From: Channa striata
Taxonomy: Eukaryota; Chordata; Actinopteri; Anabantiformes; Channidae
Direction of reading: 5' to 3'
Assembly (NCBI GenBank): GCA_033026295.1
Contig: CM065172.1
Coordinates: 17,231,165-17,295,164 of the forward strand
Length of the DNA stretch: 64,000 nt
In this document: positions 11,348-25,400 of the stretch, one piece after another
How positions within the stretch are numbered: the first letter of the stretch is position 1
Layout of the letters: every line of letters begins with the position of its first letter
Program-made: the position numbers and the translations under genes
Notes under the pieces: generated by a model
What the model saw: only the letters and a program-made list of their open reading frames with translations
The model's database searches: none
What the model was told of the DNA's origin: nothing

Positions 11348-11361
11348 GTTACCATGGTAAC
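11348..11361. promoter_or_regulatory. palindromic RFX-type X-box
   Basis: GTTACCATGGTAAC fits the RFX consensus (GTNRCC, 0-3 bases, RGYAAC) exactly and is a perfect palindrome. It lies about 3.6 kb upstream of the rho ATG. Function is inferred from the motif only. Confidence 0.4.
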
Positions 11362-12777
11362 CAAATCAATCACGTAAATATACTATATTTGATTGAAAAA
11401 CCTCTTCCTCAACACTTCACCTACAGCAGTTTTATTTACAGATGACAAAATTGTTTTTACATTTCCACAAAAAAAGAAGAAACCAACTTTTTTTTTTAAT
11501 AATTTGAAACAGCCAAAAAATACAAAAGTGACTAGTAAGAAAGAAAAACCCCAAACTGCTTTTGATTTAACTAAATATTTTTAAACAACACTTTCGCCCA
11601 CATCTGTAGCTTGTAAATTCATGCTAAAACCAAATATGACATCTTCTTTAGCAACATACTGTGTTAGTCCATTTGTTCTCAAGCCACAAACAAAGCACAC
11701 CAGACTTTCCTTAGAGGCAAACTGAGTCGTTCTTTTTAAAATAATCCTGGGCAGTTGTTGGTCCAAGCCGGGGTTTGATAAACAGCTTTTTCTCCCAGAC
11801 CAGGCCTGTAACAAATCACCGCCGGGTTTCTTTAAACTGAACCTCTGAAAACACCCTAGAAGATCCACCTAGTGTTTACAGATGCCCGAGACAAGGACTT
11901 CTCAAATGAATAATACACCAGCATTCAGCCTTATGCTTATGAATAGTGTATGACTTTCTCTGCAAAGTGAAACAGAGAAAATGCTGTTACTGCCTTGAGA
12001 TGTTCTAAAGCAGATGCGATCCAAGGAACCCCTTTGTTTGACAGCATCTGAGAATAGTCCTGGCAATGGAGTTCATACAGCAAGTGACTAGTTACTGTAT
12101 GTTTACTAAAGTTGATATTTGTCCTGCTGCCATTGTCCGGTGTGTCTCAGGTTTTAAACCTGTTGTCACAGGACAACAATTGTTTCCATCATCAGACCCG
12201 GTTGTTGTCCCGTCTACATTTAGACCCACCAACCAATCTTGCTCATTTTTCACCTCTTACATTGCATGTCATTTACAAATCAAATGTTGACTGTTCAATC
12301 GGCTACAGCCTCGCTGCCTGATTTCAGTTGTTTTTTTCTTTTGCATATGATGATGACTGTGGTTTTTAGAGGACAAATGTGTGGGCAGAGTGTGATGCTC
12401 TCTCATTCTGCCCACAGGAACTATCTTGCTGAGTGACCGGTAGAGAGAAGGGAACACTGTGACCAGGACATGGCACATTCCACACCACCAGCTCCCACTT
12501 ACATTTCACACCGAGGGTTATACATCATCAGGCCCGTAGGGGCAAAATTAACATCAGCTGGTGTTAAAGATGTCAAGATTCATGTCCAAACAAATAAAAC
12601 TGCTTCACATCCTGTTCATAAAGGAAATTTGGCTGTTCAAATGTTTTCATCATAGATAATCTAAACATCTTTAGATCATTTGCATGCTTGTATCCAAATG
12701 CCTAATGCCAATTCAGTTTACTACAACATAAACATGAAACACCAAATCCTCTAATATTTACCAAACTGGATCCAAGT

Positions 12778-12856
12778 TTGGCATTTTTTATTAAAAAAAC
12801 TACTAAAGTGATCATATTACTGGATCCTTTTATTAGTTTTTAATAAAAAATGCCAA
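12778..12856. repeat. inverted repeat, 20-bp perfect arms
   Basis: Arm 12778-12797 is the exact reverse complement of arm 12837-12856, separated by 39 bases. Weaker pairing seems to continue outward for about 15 bases on each side. It could be a palindromic miniature transposon relic or a hairpin transcript. No target-site duplication was made out. Confidence 0.7.
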
Positions 12857-15800
12857 GATTTGAAACCAATTGTTTTTAAAAATTTGGTTTTTGGTTTTGA
12901 TGATGAAATAGTTAAAAACGAATCACTAATAGTTTCAGCATTTGTTTGGTTTTTAATAATCATGTAGTGGTTTATTGATGGTACATAATTGTGTAGGCAA
13001 ATAGACTGCACACGGTTGATAATGTATATGAAAATAAAATATATTTTTAAGAAATAAAGCTGTAAATATACAACCACAGTGGATAAATTAAGACACTTTT
13101 AGATATTTTGCCCCTCCCAGAAGAAAAGACCAAACAAATGACTAAATCTGACAAGCCTCACATAAATGGCATTTAACTGGCTGTGCACATGCTTGCAGGT
13201 CTTTTGCCAGCAGTGGGAGCTCTTCGCCTTCACTGTGGTGTTTAATGTTAAATTGTTCACATTCTGCATCACTATTGATTCTACAGCAATTGACAAAAGC
13301 AATATTTGCATATTTTTGCTGAATTACTCGTACCAAGGCGAGCGGTGTCTGACGCCATCGAGCTGGCCTTTTCTTAACTGCAGTACATTTTTCACATTGC
13401 GGCTGCAGTGCTTCTTTTAAATTCTGGTACGTCACAGCTGATCCATGATCATCTTTCTTTAACCACATCAATATATTTTAGACCACTGCTGCTATTATTG
13501 TGTGCAGGGCCATGTGTCAGCACTCTCTGCAGGCAGTAATGTATGTCAGACGAACCTCTCACACCCTCCTCTCATGTAAACGGAGACTGTTATTTGTCAG
13601 GAATAGCATCCGGGCCCATTCAGTCACTGCAAAGTGCAGAGAAGATGAGGTCAAAGGTGTCATTACAGCTTCATTTACTGGAACCCCGAAGGAAACCAGA
13701 TCATACTGCATTAATACTATCCACTTGCACCTGAAATTATCAGGAGATGGAGTTTTCTCAGTGGACTGTCAGGGAGCCACAAAGAATGCTGCATAACAGC
13801 TTCCTTCTGCTGTTTTGTGGTGAACACAAAGGACGGCTCCTCATCTCCTCTGGTCACTGTGAAGTAAGTAAGTAATAAGTATACGGTGAACAGTAACTAT
13901 CCTTCGATTAGCCTTCGTCTTTCTTCTTCTGCTTTCTTCCAAGTTCACTCACACTCAACATTCTGTCTGTGGTGACGTTTCTGTGACTCCTTCTTACCGC
14001 CCATTGTTCATGTTTGACAACTGCAAAGAAATTAGCAGTCTTTGGCATGATTCATCATCTTTCAATCGACTGGTTGCTAAGGTGATGAATCCACGGTGTG
14101 TGTGCAGAGTGATGAAATCCTGTGGAGTGTGTGGAGAGCGATGTCCTCGCTTTGACACACGCGCATTGACTGTGTGGTGGTAGCAGAACTAAACTGTCAG
14201 GCTGATTTGGATTTTTACCTCTCCTGGCTTGATGTATAAGGGTTTGGAGAAAGAAGCCCCAGATGCTGGTGCTTAAACCTCTCACTGTGCGCACAAATGT
14301 CACCCTCATCAGCAAACACTTCCAGACGCACACACATCCACACACACAACACCTCCCACGCTCTCATCTGCACACGATCACACAACAACCGCTTCAAAGC
14401 CACACGTATTCATCAGCCCTCTCAAAACTCCTTTTATCATATCTCATCATTCATATGCTAAGCAGCCACACAGAGTTTTGGGGTTGTAAACTAGAGCATG
14501 GCAGCTGGTAAGATAAACACTCTGGTCAGGTTTGATCCCAACATGCTGGCTTTTGTACTGGGTTGTGGACAAATGTTTTTCTCGTCGCTTTTTGTGATCT
14601 GTAAAAGTGCCACTGAGCCGCATTTCAACCTGAATCTCTATAACAGAGTGGCTGCATGTAGCCAAAGAGCTGCTAAGTGGACCTGATTCTCAGCCCAATC
14701 TTTACAACTCCACATCTCAAACCTGAGACAAACCTGGAGACTAAATATAAAAATCATAATAAATAACCAGAGACAAAAGTCAAACTATACACGCCTGAAT
14801 GCATCAGTGCTCAGACAAGATGTCCCACCTCATCTGGCAGGTGTAGGAGTTGACTTGAGTTTAAAAATTTTAATCATCTACAACTTTTTAAAATAAACAT
14901 TTCTGATCCTCTCACGACTGAAATAATAAGTTGCTTGATCGATTGAAAATTAATTGTAACATTCTACACTAATGAGATAAAACGTTGTCACCGTTCACAG
15001 ATGACGCTAAACATATTATCTCCTAACAACGGAGCTTGTCCGGAGATCCAAATCAAAAGTAATGAGCACCTGACAGTCAGGGATTTGTCTGTAAATAACT
15101 GTTTAATTGGAAATGCCGGATGCTCTGCACTCGGCTCCTGCTGGCTCAATATATTTCTGACACAGTTGTTCAAGAAGAGACAAACAACAAACAGTGAGGG
15201 TCTCTCTTGTCTGGCTGAAACTAACAGAAGAGTGACAAGTCACAGGAAATTTGGGGGAATCTGTCTCAACGTGCAGATCACTTCAATCTGCTGTCTATGG
15301 GGCCCTGGAGCCCGTATTGGTCAAAATGACCATTTTGCATCATAATGTTTTGGCTCATTATTTGTCTCACATAGTGTAATTGCCTCTGTGCTGTGTCTTC
15401 CATCAATTGAGCTAACAGGTTTCTTCATGGTAGCACAAAAGTGGAACACACTCGTCTTGTCCTGTTCAAAAACTTTGTCACCACTCATTCTTTACCCTTA
15501 AGAGAAAAGTGCAGAAGATGCATTGCGTTTTTTTTCTAGGTATCACAGGTCAAAAACAAATGGAGAGTCTGTCAAGCAAAGGCCATAAATTAAAGGTAAA
15601 TGCTGCGACTGTGTGAAGCTGACCAATGTGTGTAGATGTGCTAGTATTTCTCATGTGTGACTGTGTCCTACATGAATGGAGCAAAACTCTACGATGACTA
15701 CTGTAATAGTCATCTACAAGATTATCTTTGGTTCAAACTACATTCTTATTCATGTGTGACTGTGAGAGCAACATGCCACTACTCATCTAATTTTGCACTA

Positions 15801-17011
15801 CAGATTGGTTTTGGTGAAACTGCATGCTTGTGTGTTTTGAAGGCATTCATCTCTGGGCTCATAATACGGCGTGAATAATGAAAAGTGGGCAAAGATGAAA
15901 ACATTAAGCCAGTATGCATCAGTGGAGCGTATTTCCTAAATGTGTCCAGTGTGTTGCCCATATAGAGAAGCTGATGGGGAAACACATTTTTAAAAATGAA
16001 ATAATACACTATCCAATGAAGGCTTTCATTTCCTTGACCAGATGAAGAGACTAGTAATGTGGACTGTTCAGCAGATGATGGATCGGGGTCCTGAGAGGTA
16101 TGACGCCATATCTGTGGGACAACATGATTTGACTTGCCAAAAGATTTCCCTGATTTATGATAAGCACGTTTTTTAACTGTAGCAATGTGTGAAAAATCAT
16201 TCTAAAAACCAGACAAAACATTTGCAATGATCGAATCCTCTCTCATCACTGGGTTTCTGTGTTTTGCCAACTCACTGTTGCAAAGTCTCCTGCATCTCTC
16301 TCAAGGCTACAAAGTCTGACAGCTATATTTGAGGGGCCTGAGAATTGATTGAAGTCTGCTAGTTAGCTGGAGTTCCCTGCAGAAGCAGCAGGACCAGAAG
16401 GCGTCAGGTCTGTTGACTGAATTACATGGGGGCTTGTGATAATAATCAATCGACAAAGTTCAAGCTCTCCTGTTTATACTTTACACTTAAAGGTCATATT
16501 TAAAGAGATATTTTTGGGTCAATCACAAATCACAAGCTTCCATCTAACAGCTTTAAAGTCATAAACATAAGACACTCCCACGTCATTGTTTCCACCATCA
16601 CTAATATTCTAATAATTAAAAATGATTAACAAGCACTAAACATAGCAGTTACAGCTGCCAAGTGTGTTTGATTGTCTTTACAATCTGCTGGCCATTACTG
16701 CTGCTGCGTGTGCCACACACAGCTGCTGCCGTTTACACCTCCCTCAGCCCAACCTCCTGCCCCATCTTTCCTGGTTTCTTATTAATCATACATTTTGCCG
16801 CGTACATTATGTCTTTTCCATGGCTCGGTGATACGTGTCTGTTGAGCTCCGTGTTCTTTGCAGCTCGAATGCTGCGTGGAGGATCCCTTTCCCCATCAAA
16901 TACACACGCAGAACAATCTGTGTCTGTAAACGGTCCCGCCTTCTTTGACGCAAGTGTTGCAGAATTTTTAATTCCTACAAAGTGTTGAAAGGGAACATAG
17001 CTAAATTAAAA

Positions 17012-17030
17012 AAACAAACAAACAAACAAA
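17012..17030. repeat. AAAC tandem repeat
   Basis: Short run of AAAC units, preceded by an A-rich stretch. Confidence 0.75.
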
Positions 17031-20000
17031 GCAGATTGACAATAAAAATACAGAAACAATGTTCACATTTCGTTACCAACCATTATGTTGTTTGGACAGA
17101 AATCTACGGGCAGAAAAGAGGGTGTTGATCCAGCATGAGCCAAATGACAGATGAACTATTCCAACTGCTTTTGCCAGACAATGAAAGAAAATAGCTGCAC
17201 AGATGCACACGCATGTACAACCGGTTAATCACCCTCCTTGCTTTTGGACACTGATTATTTCTAAAAAGGATGGATGTAGCTTTCATTATCAACTTCTGTC
17301 TGTCTGTCTGCCTTCAAAAAGAAAATGTTCTTTACAGAACACCTCGTGTTTATGTAGGGTGGCTCAAAAAGATTGATCAAATGAATGTTTATTGTTCGTA
17401 TATGCGCATCTCTCTGCGTGTTTGAGCATGTGTATTCATGAACTCAAACACACTCTGTAGTCACAAATGGAAGCTGCACAGCATCCGGTGGTGGTTGTCA
17501 TGACTGTGACTCTACACAAGGTTTAATTCTGCTTTAATACTGTACTTCTGCCCAGTCTTATCTTTCTTATTTCCTCACACATGAACACAGACAATTGTGA
17601 TTTTTTTTTTCTATCTGTCTATTCCGCCTAAGCAATGTTGCCAAAAATATGATATTGCCATCAGTAATCCATGCAATGCTTTGAGCTGAACTGAATAACC
17701 CAAATACTAATATGATCATTTAGTACATAGCTGCACAAGTGTTGGCACTCATGTACACACTGTGGTTGTGTACTGCTGTTGTTCACCTTTGCTCTCTCTT
17801 CTTGTACAGTAATTTTGCTGCTGCACATATTAATCTCTGTACTTTCAGATCTGTTTATTGCTTGTCTAAGAAGCTGCTGGCACAACACCCCCCCCTCCCC
17901 CAGCTCTGTGCTAATTGAGGAAACCGAGCTCCTTTTCGTGTGGTGCAATGACAGAATCTCCCAGATTATGGTCAAACAGTGCGCTCATGTCTGCTGAGCT
18001 CAGGGTCTTACGGAGCCCCAGTCTGCCCAATTTAATATTGCAGACACCATCCGTATGAAATCTTGCCAGTAACATAGCCCCGATTTAAGCCGTGCTCTGG
18101 CCTTAACGCTGGCTTTCGCTGGGACTGTAACAACACATGGTGGGTTTATGTACCATGTTCAATGAGTAAAAGTCTTACAGTGGATTTTGTTCCACCAAAC
18201 ATGAAACAAAGACTGATTTTTACTGGATCTGCAGGCTCAAGAGTTTTTGGCAGAAGAAACATTAATGAAACTTTTATAAATCATTAGACACAAAAACATA
18301 AAATGCAGCAGAGCAATTCATGTTGTTCTTTATCCGTTCTTTCATCCTTTCATATTCACATAACATGCTGTCTATCACGTCCATCTGACATTCTGACTCA
18401 GTGTATATATAGAATACTGCAATAAATGCAGACGAAAAGCTGCTGTGTTTTGACAGCATGCCACGTCTATTTTAGCCCAAATGCAAACCTCTTTGCTAAG
18501 AGCAATAGTGGCAACGGTACAAGTAATGTAACCTTGAATGACAAATCCTCCTGTGCTCAATGTCTAGGCTTCTTTTTTTCCTGTACAGCTGGGGGACATC
18601 TCTGGAGCAAGCATGTTTCCAGAATTTATCTGAAAGGATTTATCTCCACTTAATCCATTCCCTATGGTGGCAGCTGCCTGGGCTTCAGTGCTAGTACAGT
18701 CCTTCGATGTCAACTAGTATAAAATACAACATTCACTCAACAACATTAAATATTGTTTTTTTACTGATGCTCCATTTCACCAAAAGCAGAAATCACATTG
18801 GTGGAGCTTTAATGTGCCTTAAATAGAATGAAATAACAGCATAAGTAAAGAACTTTAAACTTACTGCAATGTGAACCCAAATACAACAGTTTTGCAGGTT
18901 TAAAGACAAATGTCACATTGGACCTGCAGTCACATGTGAGCTCTTCTCCTAATGCTAATCAGATATTGCCTGATCAAAAAACCGGCAAAACAAAATTAAA
19001 AAAACTCAGCAAATAATATTAATTCTTTTAATTTTTTCCAAAATTGTAGTAGTTGGTAGTTGTTTTCACATTCAGATCATTTATAAGCAATATAATAAAC
19101 AATTGCTTTATGAAAAAATTAGCCAGCAATTATAGTAGTACCACCTGCATCATTTGTCATGCCTCAGTCATCCTGAAACATGATATTCAGCATATAATAT
19201 TTTCTCTTTTAGAATGTAAAAGAGTGTGTGCTTTTAATAAAGGTTTTTAATTAATTAATTAATCTACTTAACACTGCTACACTGCTTTTAATTTTCTAGT
19301 ATTTAAATCTAAAGTACCTGATTTCTTCTTCCATCAAAGCACACAACACTTAAACAACACAAAAATAAAATCATGTGACTTAGTGACTTTTCAAATCTCA
19401 CGTAATTATATTGTTATGTAGGAGAGTGAACTGTTTTTTTCCCAAAGATAAATTAGAGCCAGAAACCAGAAAGTGAGATGTTATTTCCAGGTATCGGAAC
19501 AGGGTGTGTTATGTTTGGAAACAGGTTTAAAATAATTGTAACTTTACTTTGCTGCATAGTTACACAAATAATCCAGCTAATCTGAATTTGGAGTGCGGAC
19601 ATTTCTTTAAAGCAGCAGTAAGTGGCACATAACACATCAAGTTAATTGCAAACTAAACTCTCCTTTAGCTGGAAGGGTCCTGGGGTCGGCTGCCCCCCTC
19701 CTCCCTGACACTTATTAAATCAGGAAGACACGTTTTATTACAATTAATTTTCACCAGTACGTTATCTGTTCCTTAGTTTCATGTATGACAAGTACCACCT
19801 TCTTTTGCTCATCAACTCTGGGGACGTTCAGTTTGCGTTACCGAACCTTCCTGTCGGACGGTGCATTCTCCACAAGATGAGGTAAATGGACTTTACTTTT
19901 ATTCCTGAAAGTAATGCAGATGTTTTACTTTATTCTGTGCTTCTACAGGAGTAACCTTTTTCACAAAAGCAGACGCTTTGTCATGGAAACCTTGGACATA

Positions 20001-22060
20001 ATTGGCTGAAAAAGTTTGAAAAACCCACATGGTTATTAATGTTCTTATGGTATTCTGAGAATTGTCCACATTTATTTTGCAACCCTGATTCCTATTCATG
20101 TAGTTAGTTTGTATTTTTAATATTATTCACAGGTTAAATTTTTTTTTAATCATTAAGAGGATGGAATTCTTCCTCCAGATGAAAAAATGGCAGCATATCT
20201 GCTGGTTCTTGAGGGTTTTTTTAATTATCTTTTAGAGACACTGACACTTCTAACTGTTTATGCTAATACTCAAGATGCATAAGCTGGGTCTTGCAGTGAT
20301 GCACCTCCTCAACAATCACAGCTTTACTGCTAATTTCACTTTTTGATCTGGTGTGCAGCTGAAAGCTTCAAAACAGCTGAAATGCAGACCCTGATTTAAT
20401 ATTTCTTTTTGCCATACTAGTGCAATCAGTATTTTGATAATTATGTTCTCATTACGAGAGCTGGGCCCGAAGGGAAAAATCGTGCTTTCATCGCTCATTG
20501 GGGATGTTACAAGACATTGTAAGAATATGTAGTTAATCCTCCCTGTATAAATTGCAGCTCTCTGTATCCTTCCCAAAATAGGAAATGGTAATGAAATTCA
20601 GAAAGGTTTATGATTGAGAAAGACTATTTGGCAGAGAATATGACTGAGCTTTTCCCCGTTGACAGCATCACATGACCCCTCCACCCTGGATATAATGTTG
20701 TTTGGGTGACCTGCCCTTCCTGCTTGATTAGGTAACATCCTACTGAAGCTGTTAATCCATGACCGTTATAGAAAAATGCCTGGGATGTGACAGAAATAGA
20801 AATGCAAATGCTCACAGTTTCATAACTCTCATATAGAAATCATTATCCTGATCTGCTTACCTTTATGCACCACATCATTTGCACAGTGTAGTGTGTAAAA
20901 CATATCATAAGTGTGGTTAATTAAGATGCTATTAAATAGCTAAAAGTGTATTCAAAATGAACATGCAGGCAGCGTCTATCGAAAGTCCCATAATTCATTG
21001 ATAACTTAAATTTGCATGTATTGGTAATTTTTGTTTGTTTCTTTTTCGTTATCATACCATTAGTGGGCTCTAGAGTTTGGAGTTGCAGTCTCCGAACACA
21101 CGCTGCATATGAGACCCAATCAGAGATGATTTACTGCCTTCACAGTTGAGCCAAATGGCTGTGTGATGAAATCAGCAATCTGATCCCCTGACTTTCTTTG
21201 ACTGTACTGTGCAGCAAAGAGGATCAGCTTGTTTACAGTTAGTACAATTTCCTATGCTAAGCTGTTATAATTAAGCATTTTGCATTATTTTGTTTAGTTG
21301 TAGTTTGAAGTGGTGTTGCTTTGCTTTTATTGGATTTTTTTTTATTACCACTGCACTTGTGGTCAGAGACGAGAAAGAGAAGCAAATAAACATTTAATAG
21401 CCTCTTGTGTGTTTCAGGTGACGGCAGCATCTTGTGAAAATGCTAAGAGAGAGAGGTGGGCTCGGAGTCCAGACAGCACAAATTGCCCCTGTTATTCCCA
21501 GCGCATCTACTGGACATGTTGTCATTAAATGTCTTATCTAATTACCTCCAGGAAAGTGGATGTGGCAGATCCAGGAGGCTCATCCTCTGGTCAGGATGCT
21601 AGATGCAAAGTGACTTAATCACACAGGCCATATAATGTATGCTTTCAGAAATTAACACAGTCATTAAATTCTACTGATAGACATAATGTACAGCAGGAAA
21701 GATTTGCATTGAGTTCATGCATTATTATTTGTGTTTCACTTCACTGGAGGTTAAGGTAAAGATCAAATAGCTGCAGTCAGACTGAATCAGATGGAGAGCA
21801 GCATGGTATGAAACAAGGATGGTTTCCTCGCCTGTCATTCTCGCACCAGGCATTTCAATCCCTCTAGGGTTTAGTTTTGTGATTTTTGGTTATTGTGATA
21901 CATGTTGCAAAGATTTTATGATGTTTTTAATTGTAAGGTGATGCCTAGAATTCAAGGGGGAATTGCTTGAATTAATTGTTGTTATCACAGCATTGCAAAG
22001 TTCTGGAGTGAACTGAATTGAAGATGAATTTGGAAACTAGAGGTGATAAACATACCGTCT

Positions 22061-22087
22061 CCACCTCCTCCACTGTGGAGGAGGTGG
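22061..22087. repeat. near-perfect palindrome, 13-bp arms
   Basis: CCACCTCCTCCAC at 22061-22073 and its reverse complement at 22075-22087 are separated by one base. It sits at the left side of a retrotransposon-like fragment. Confidence 0.9.
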
Positions 22088-22099
22088 GTGGTGGGGGAT

Positions 22100-22493
22100 G
22101 TTGGCCAAGCCGACATCCATCATGGACAACACCTCTCGCCCGCTGCACCAGACAGTGGAGGCTCTGTGCGGCTCCTTCAGTGGCGGCTGATACTCCCTCG
22201 GTGTAGGACAGAGGTCCACCGCAGGTCTTTCATTCCCACTGCGGTCAGACTCTAAGAACTCCACAGTCTAACCTGCTTGAGTTAATATTGTACATATTCT
22301 GTAGTTCTTTGTTACATACATTTGTAAATGGATTTTTTTTTTTTTTTACTTTTTTGCACATTGCATTGTACATTATATTGCACATTGCATCACATTAGTA
22401 AGTGCATTACTCTTGTTGTTTTCATTGCTTTTATTTCCTTGTATACTTCCCCGATGTGGGGATCAATAAAGATTTACCTTACCTTACCTTAGA
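22100..22493 (+). mobile_element. truncated non-LTR retrotransposon (LINE) 3' end
   Basis: The left part has an open stretch ending CRTEVHRRSFIPTAVRLYN, which resembles the C-terminal end of the reverse-transcriptase ORF in fish LINEs (from memory). A short 3' UTR follows with GTGGGGATCAATAAAG and a tail of ACCTT units at about 22477-22493, the usual form of such tails. The element lacks its catalytic domains, so it is a 5'-truncated dead copy. Family (L2-, CR1- or Rex-like) is not resolved. Confidence 0.6.
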
Positions 22494-25400
22494 AAACAGA
22501 GTATGTATTTAAGTGTCATGTATGGCCTTTCATCCTGGTGTGTAACTGTAATTTCACTCAGTGTGTGCTCTAACATTTTAGTATTGTATTGTATTGTGCT
22601 CATATGCATCCTTGTGATTGTGTTGTGCCTGTCTTTCAATTGAGTCTTCTTTTTTTTTGAGAGGAAATGACAGCTCAGTACCCAGGGAGTTTGATAAAGA
22701 AGGATAACATCTAAAGATGTCAGCTGGTTGACATTTTTTCCTCTATGACATTACAACATGGAGAAGTGCCATTTATCAATTGGTGGTATTGGAGAGAGTA
22801 TGTGAATATTTGGAGGACATGAACGTGAATAGATTGTAAATTGTTGAAAGGCGTTCAGATTTTTTTGACCATTTGCACAACATCAAAGTTATTAGTTGTG
22901 TTAATGCATTTTCGTCCACGGTTTTAGCACTTGCATTTAATTTTACCCAAATCTTTTTTTTTTCATTGTATGTTGTAATCCAAATGCTTTTTCTGGCCCA
23001 TGAAAGTGGATTATCTCTGCTGCGTGACTCTCCTCCTCCTTTATTGTACTGTAGCTGTGCAGTTGTGCACTGAGCCAACTAGGAATCAATGGCTCCTGTT
23101 CTAAAACCGCTTAGTGATCTTAAACACGAGCAGTTATGACCGAGTGTTAACCCTTGAGGCACTATCAGACAAAATCCTTAATAGCCTCAAACTGAACAGA
23201 AAGTGTAAAATGTCTCCCTTTTGAATGCATATTCTCGCCTTGACATGATACATAGAGAGAGACAGTTTAAAAAATGCTTTGTTTGAATTCTTCAAAAGCA
23301 ATGAAAACTCAATGACATTACAAATGCAGTAACTATGAAATATCGAGCAGTGTGTATAGTCACATTTCTCTCGTTATAATGAGATAATGAGATTATCCAT
23401 ATCAGTAATGATTTACTTATGTGGATCAGGTTCCATGCAACAGATTTGGTTAATAGAATATTAAACTTAAAATAATTTAATTTTTCATAAGAGTCTCCAA
23501 CAGTGTACAACTAATACACAGTTAATGTTATGGCATTATTCGAACCTGGGGAAAAAGTGAATATTTCCAAGTGACAACGCAGAGCTTGCCAGCCAAAAGC
23601 AGGTATGGTAATTGGAAATGGGACACTGGGACATAATCACTCCCTGACAGTCCTCATATACCTTGTAAATATTCACACTTTTGTGGCATGGATTTGCGCT
23701 CGATGGAAATGGTGATGCTTTGTTTAGATGGCAAAGGTTATCTGTGAAAAACAGGGCTCACTCCGTCTCAGGCCTCACTTCCACAGCAAAATGTGTTTCC
23801 ACCCAGAGGAATAAGTATTTTTCATGTTTGTCTACATGTGTTCTTAGTATTTTCTGGGAAGGGGATTGCAGTCATTCACCCTTTGAATAGTAGTGTGAAT
23901 TGTATCTGGTCTCAGCTGAATAGTGGCTTTCACTAAGGGGATTCTCGCTATTGTTTTTGGGCTGCATAACCATAAGAGGCTGTGTCATTCTTGTCCTTCT
24001 TTTCTGGTCGAGGAAGCTTTGTTGCTAATGGGTTGGAACCAGTTTTCATATTAGTAACCTGTTACTAACAGCATAGCTAGACTCAATTTTTACCATAGCA
24101 TCTATATGCAGCATCGACCTGACCGCCAGTCAGTAAACACTGTGTACTTTGTGTGTGTGCAGAACCAAATGGAGGTTCATCGATGGACTGGCGATGTTTT
24201 TGCACGTAGGACTGTTGGAGCATCTTAATTTATTTGTCAATTGACAAAAGTGCTGTGAACGTTTTCACAGAAAATTAAAAGTTTTTATTAAATTAAAAAA
24301 TCCGACCCATTGAGTCATGGCTCAAAGGACGTGTGTACTGTGTGGTCCATTTAAAGTAGGTTGAAACATGCAGGGAAAATATGTAAATGAATAAGGGGAA
24401 ATGCCTTGTTTGTAATGCTGATAACACAGTGAAACAGATGAAGCAATGAGTCCCACTGTCACTCAATATTAAAAAAGTCTAGTCTGCTTTATGCAGCTTC
24501 CCCTGAGGTTGATCCCTGACCACACATTCAATTACAGTCCATAACTTTGTAAATTGCAATTTTTTTCTATATTATTATTGCTTGTCAATAATAATAAGAA
24601 TCGATAATTAATAATTCATGAATAGATATCAAATTTTGTCAAGCCAAGGTGTCTAATTAAATTTCTTCTAAAAAATTTGACAATGAAGAAGTCATTATGT
24701 TTCTTACGTTCTTATTCGGAATCTGCACAACCTTTTTTCTAAATAATTGAAAAACCTAAATCTGGCCATGCCTCCCCCTACTTTATGAAAAACATACCAA
24801 ACCGAAAACCCAGAACCGTGTTTCACCTACTGTGTGCATGTGGCTAATGCAGTACCTTGCTGAATGACGTCACATTTTAACCCCAAACCCGAGATCTCAC
24901 TCCCATATTTGAGGGTATCGAGCCTTTTCTTCTTGCACCACTATGAGGGTGAGAATTTGTCTTTAGGTGAAATGTCTTAAGATCTACTGGATGGATCAGT
25001 GCGAGATGTGGTAAGACCTTTATGACACCTTTCAGACAGTGGTTTGTAATCATGTTGGACGTTTAAATCTAAAACCGTCTTGCCGCCTTGAATAAACGAA
25101 CATAGTTAACACGGAAACATGGAAGCTTGCTCTGTGCCATCTTCTCAAAGGTGGTTGTGTCCACATTCGACATTGACAGCATTTATTCAGCAATGATGAT
25201 CCAGGGGCATTACACTTGACAAGTCCCGCTCATTTTTTAGCACCCATCAAGGCCAAATCAGTACTGAAGATTTGCAAATGCAGCAAATATTATAAACTCA
25301 CTTAGACATCTGTGATAGGCCTAATCTGAATTAATACTGTGAATCTCCTCAATAAGGTCAGACTCTATAAATAATAGCACAATATGCAATTTCGCTGTGT

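Larger units (their letters stand above)
7860..22060. other. intergenic region upstream of rho, first part
   Basis: No gene is supported on either strand. Open frames are short, lack homology I can recognise and overlap one another. The region holds repeat relics near 8126 and 10195, a palindromic X-box at 11348, an inverted repeat at 12778-12856 and short direct repeats near 15651 and 15750. The rest is AT-rich unique-looking DNA that may include enhancers, which cannot be judged without alignment to other fish. Confidence 0.6.
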
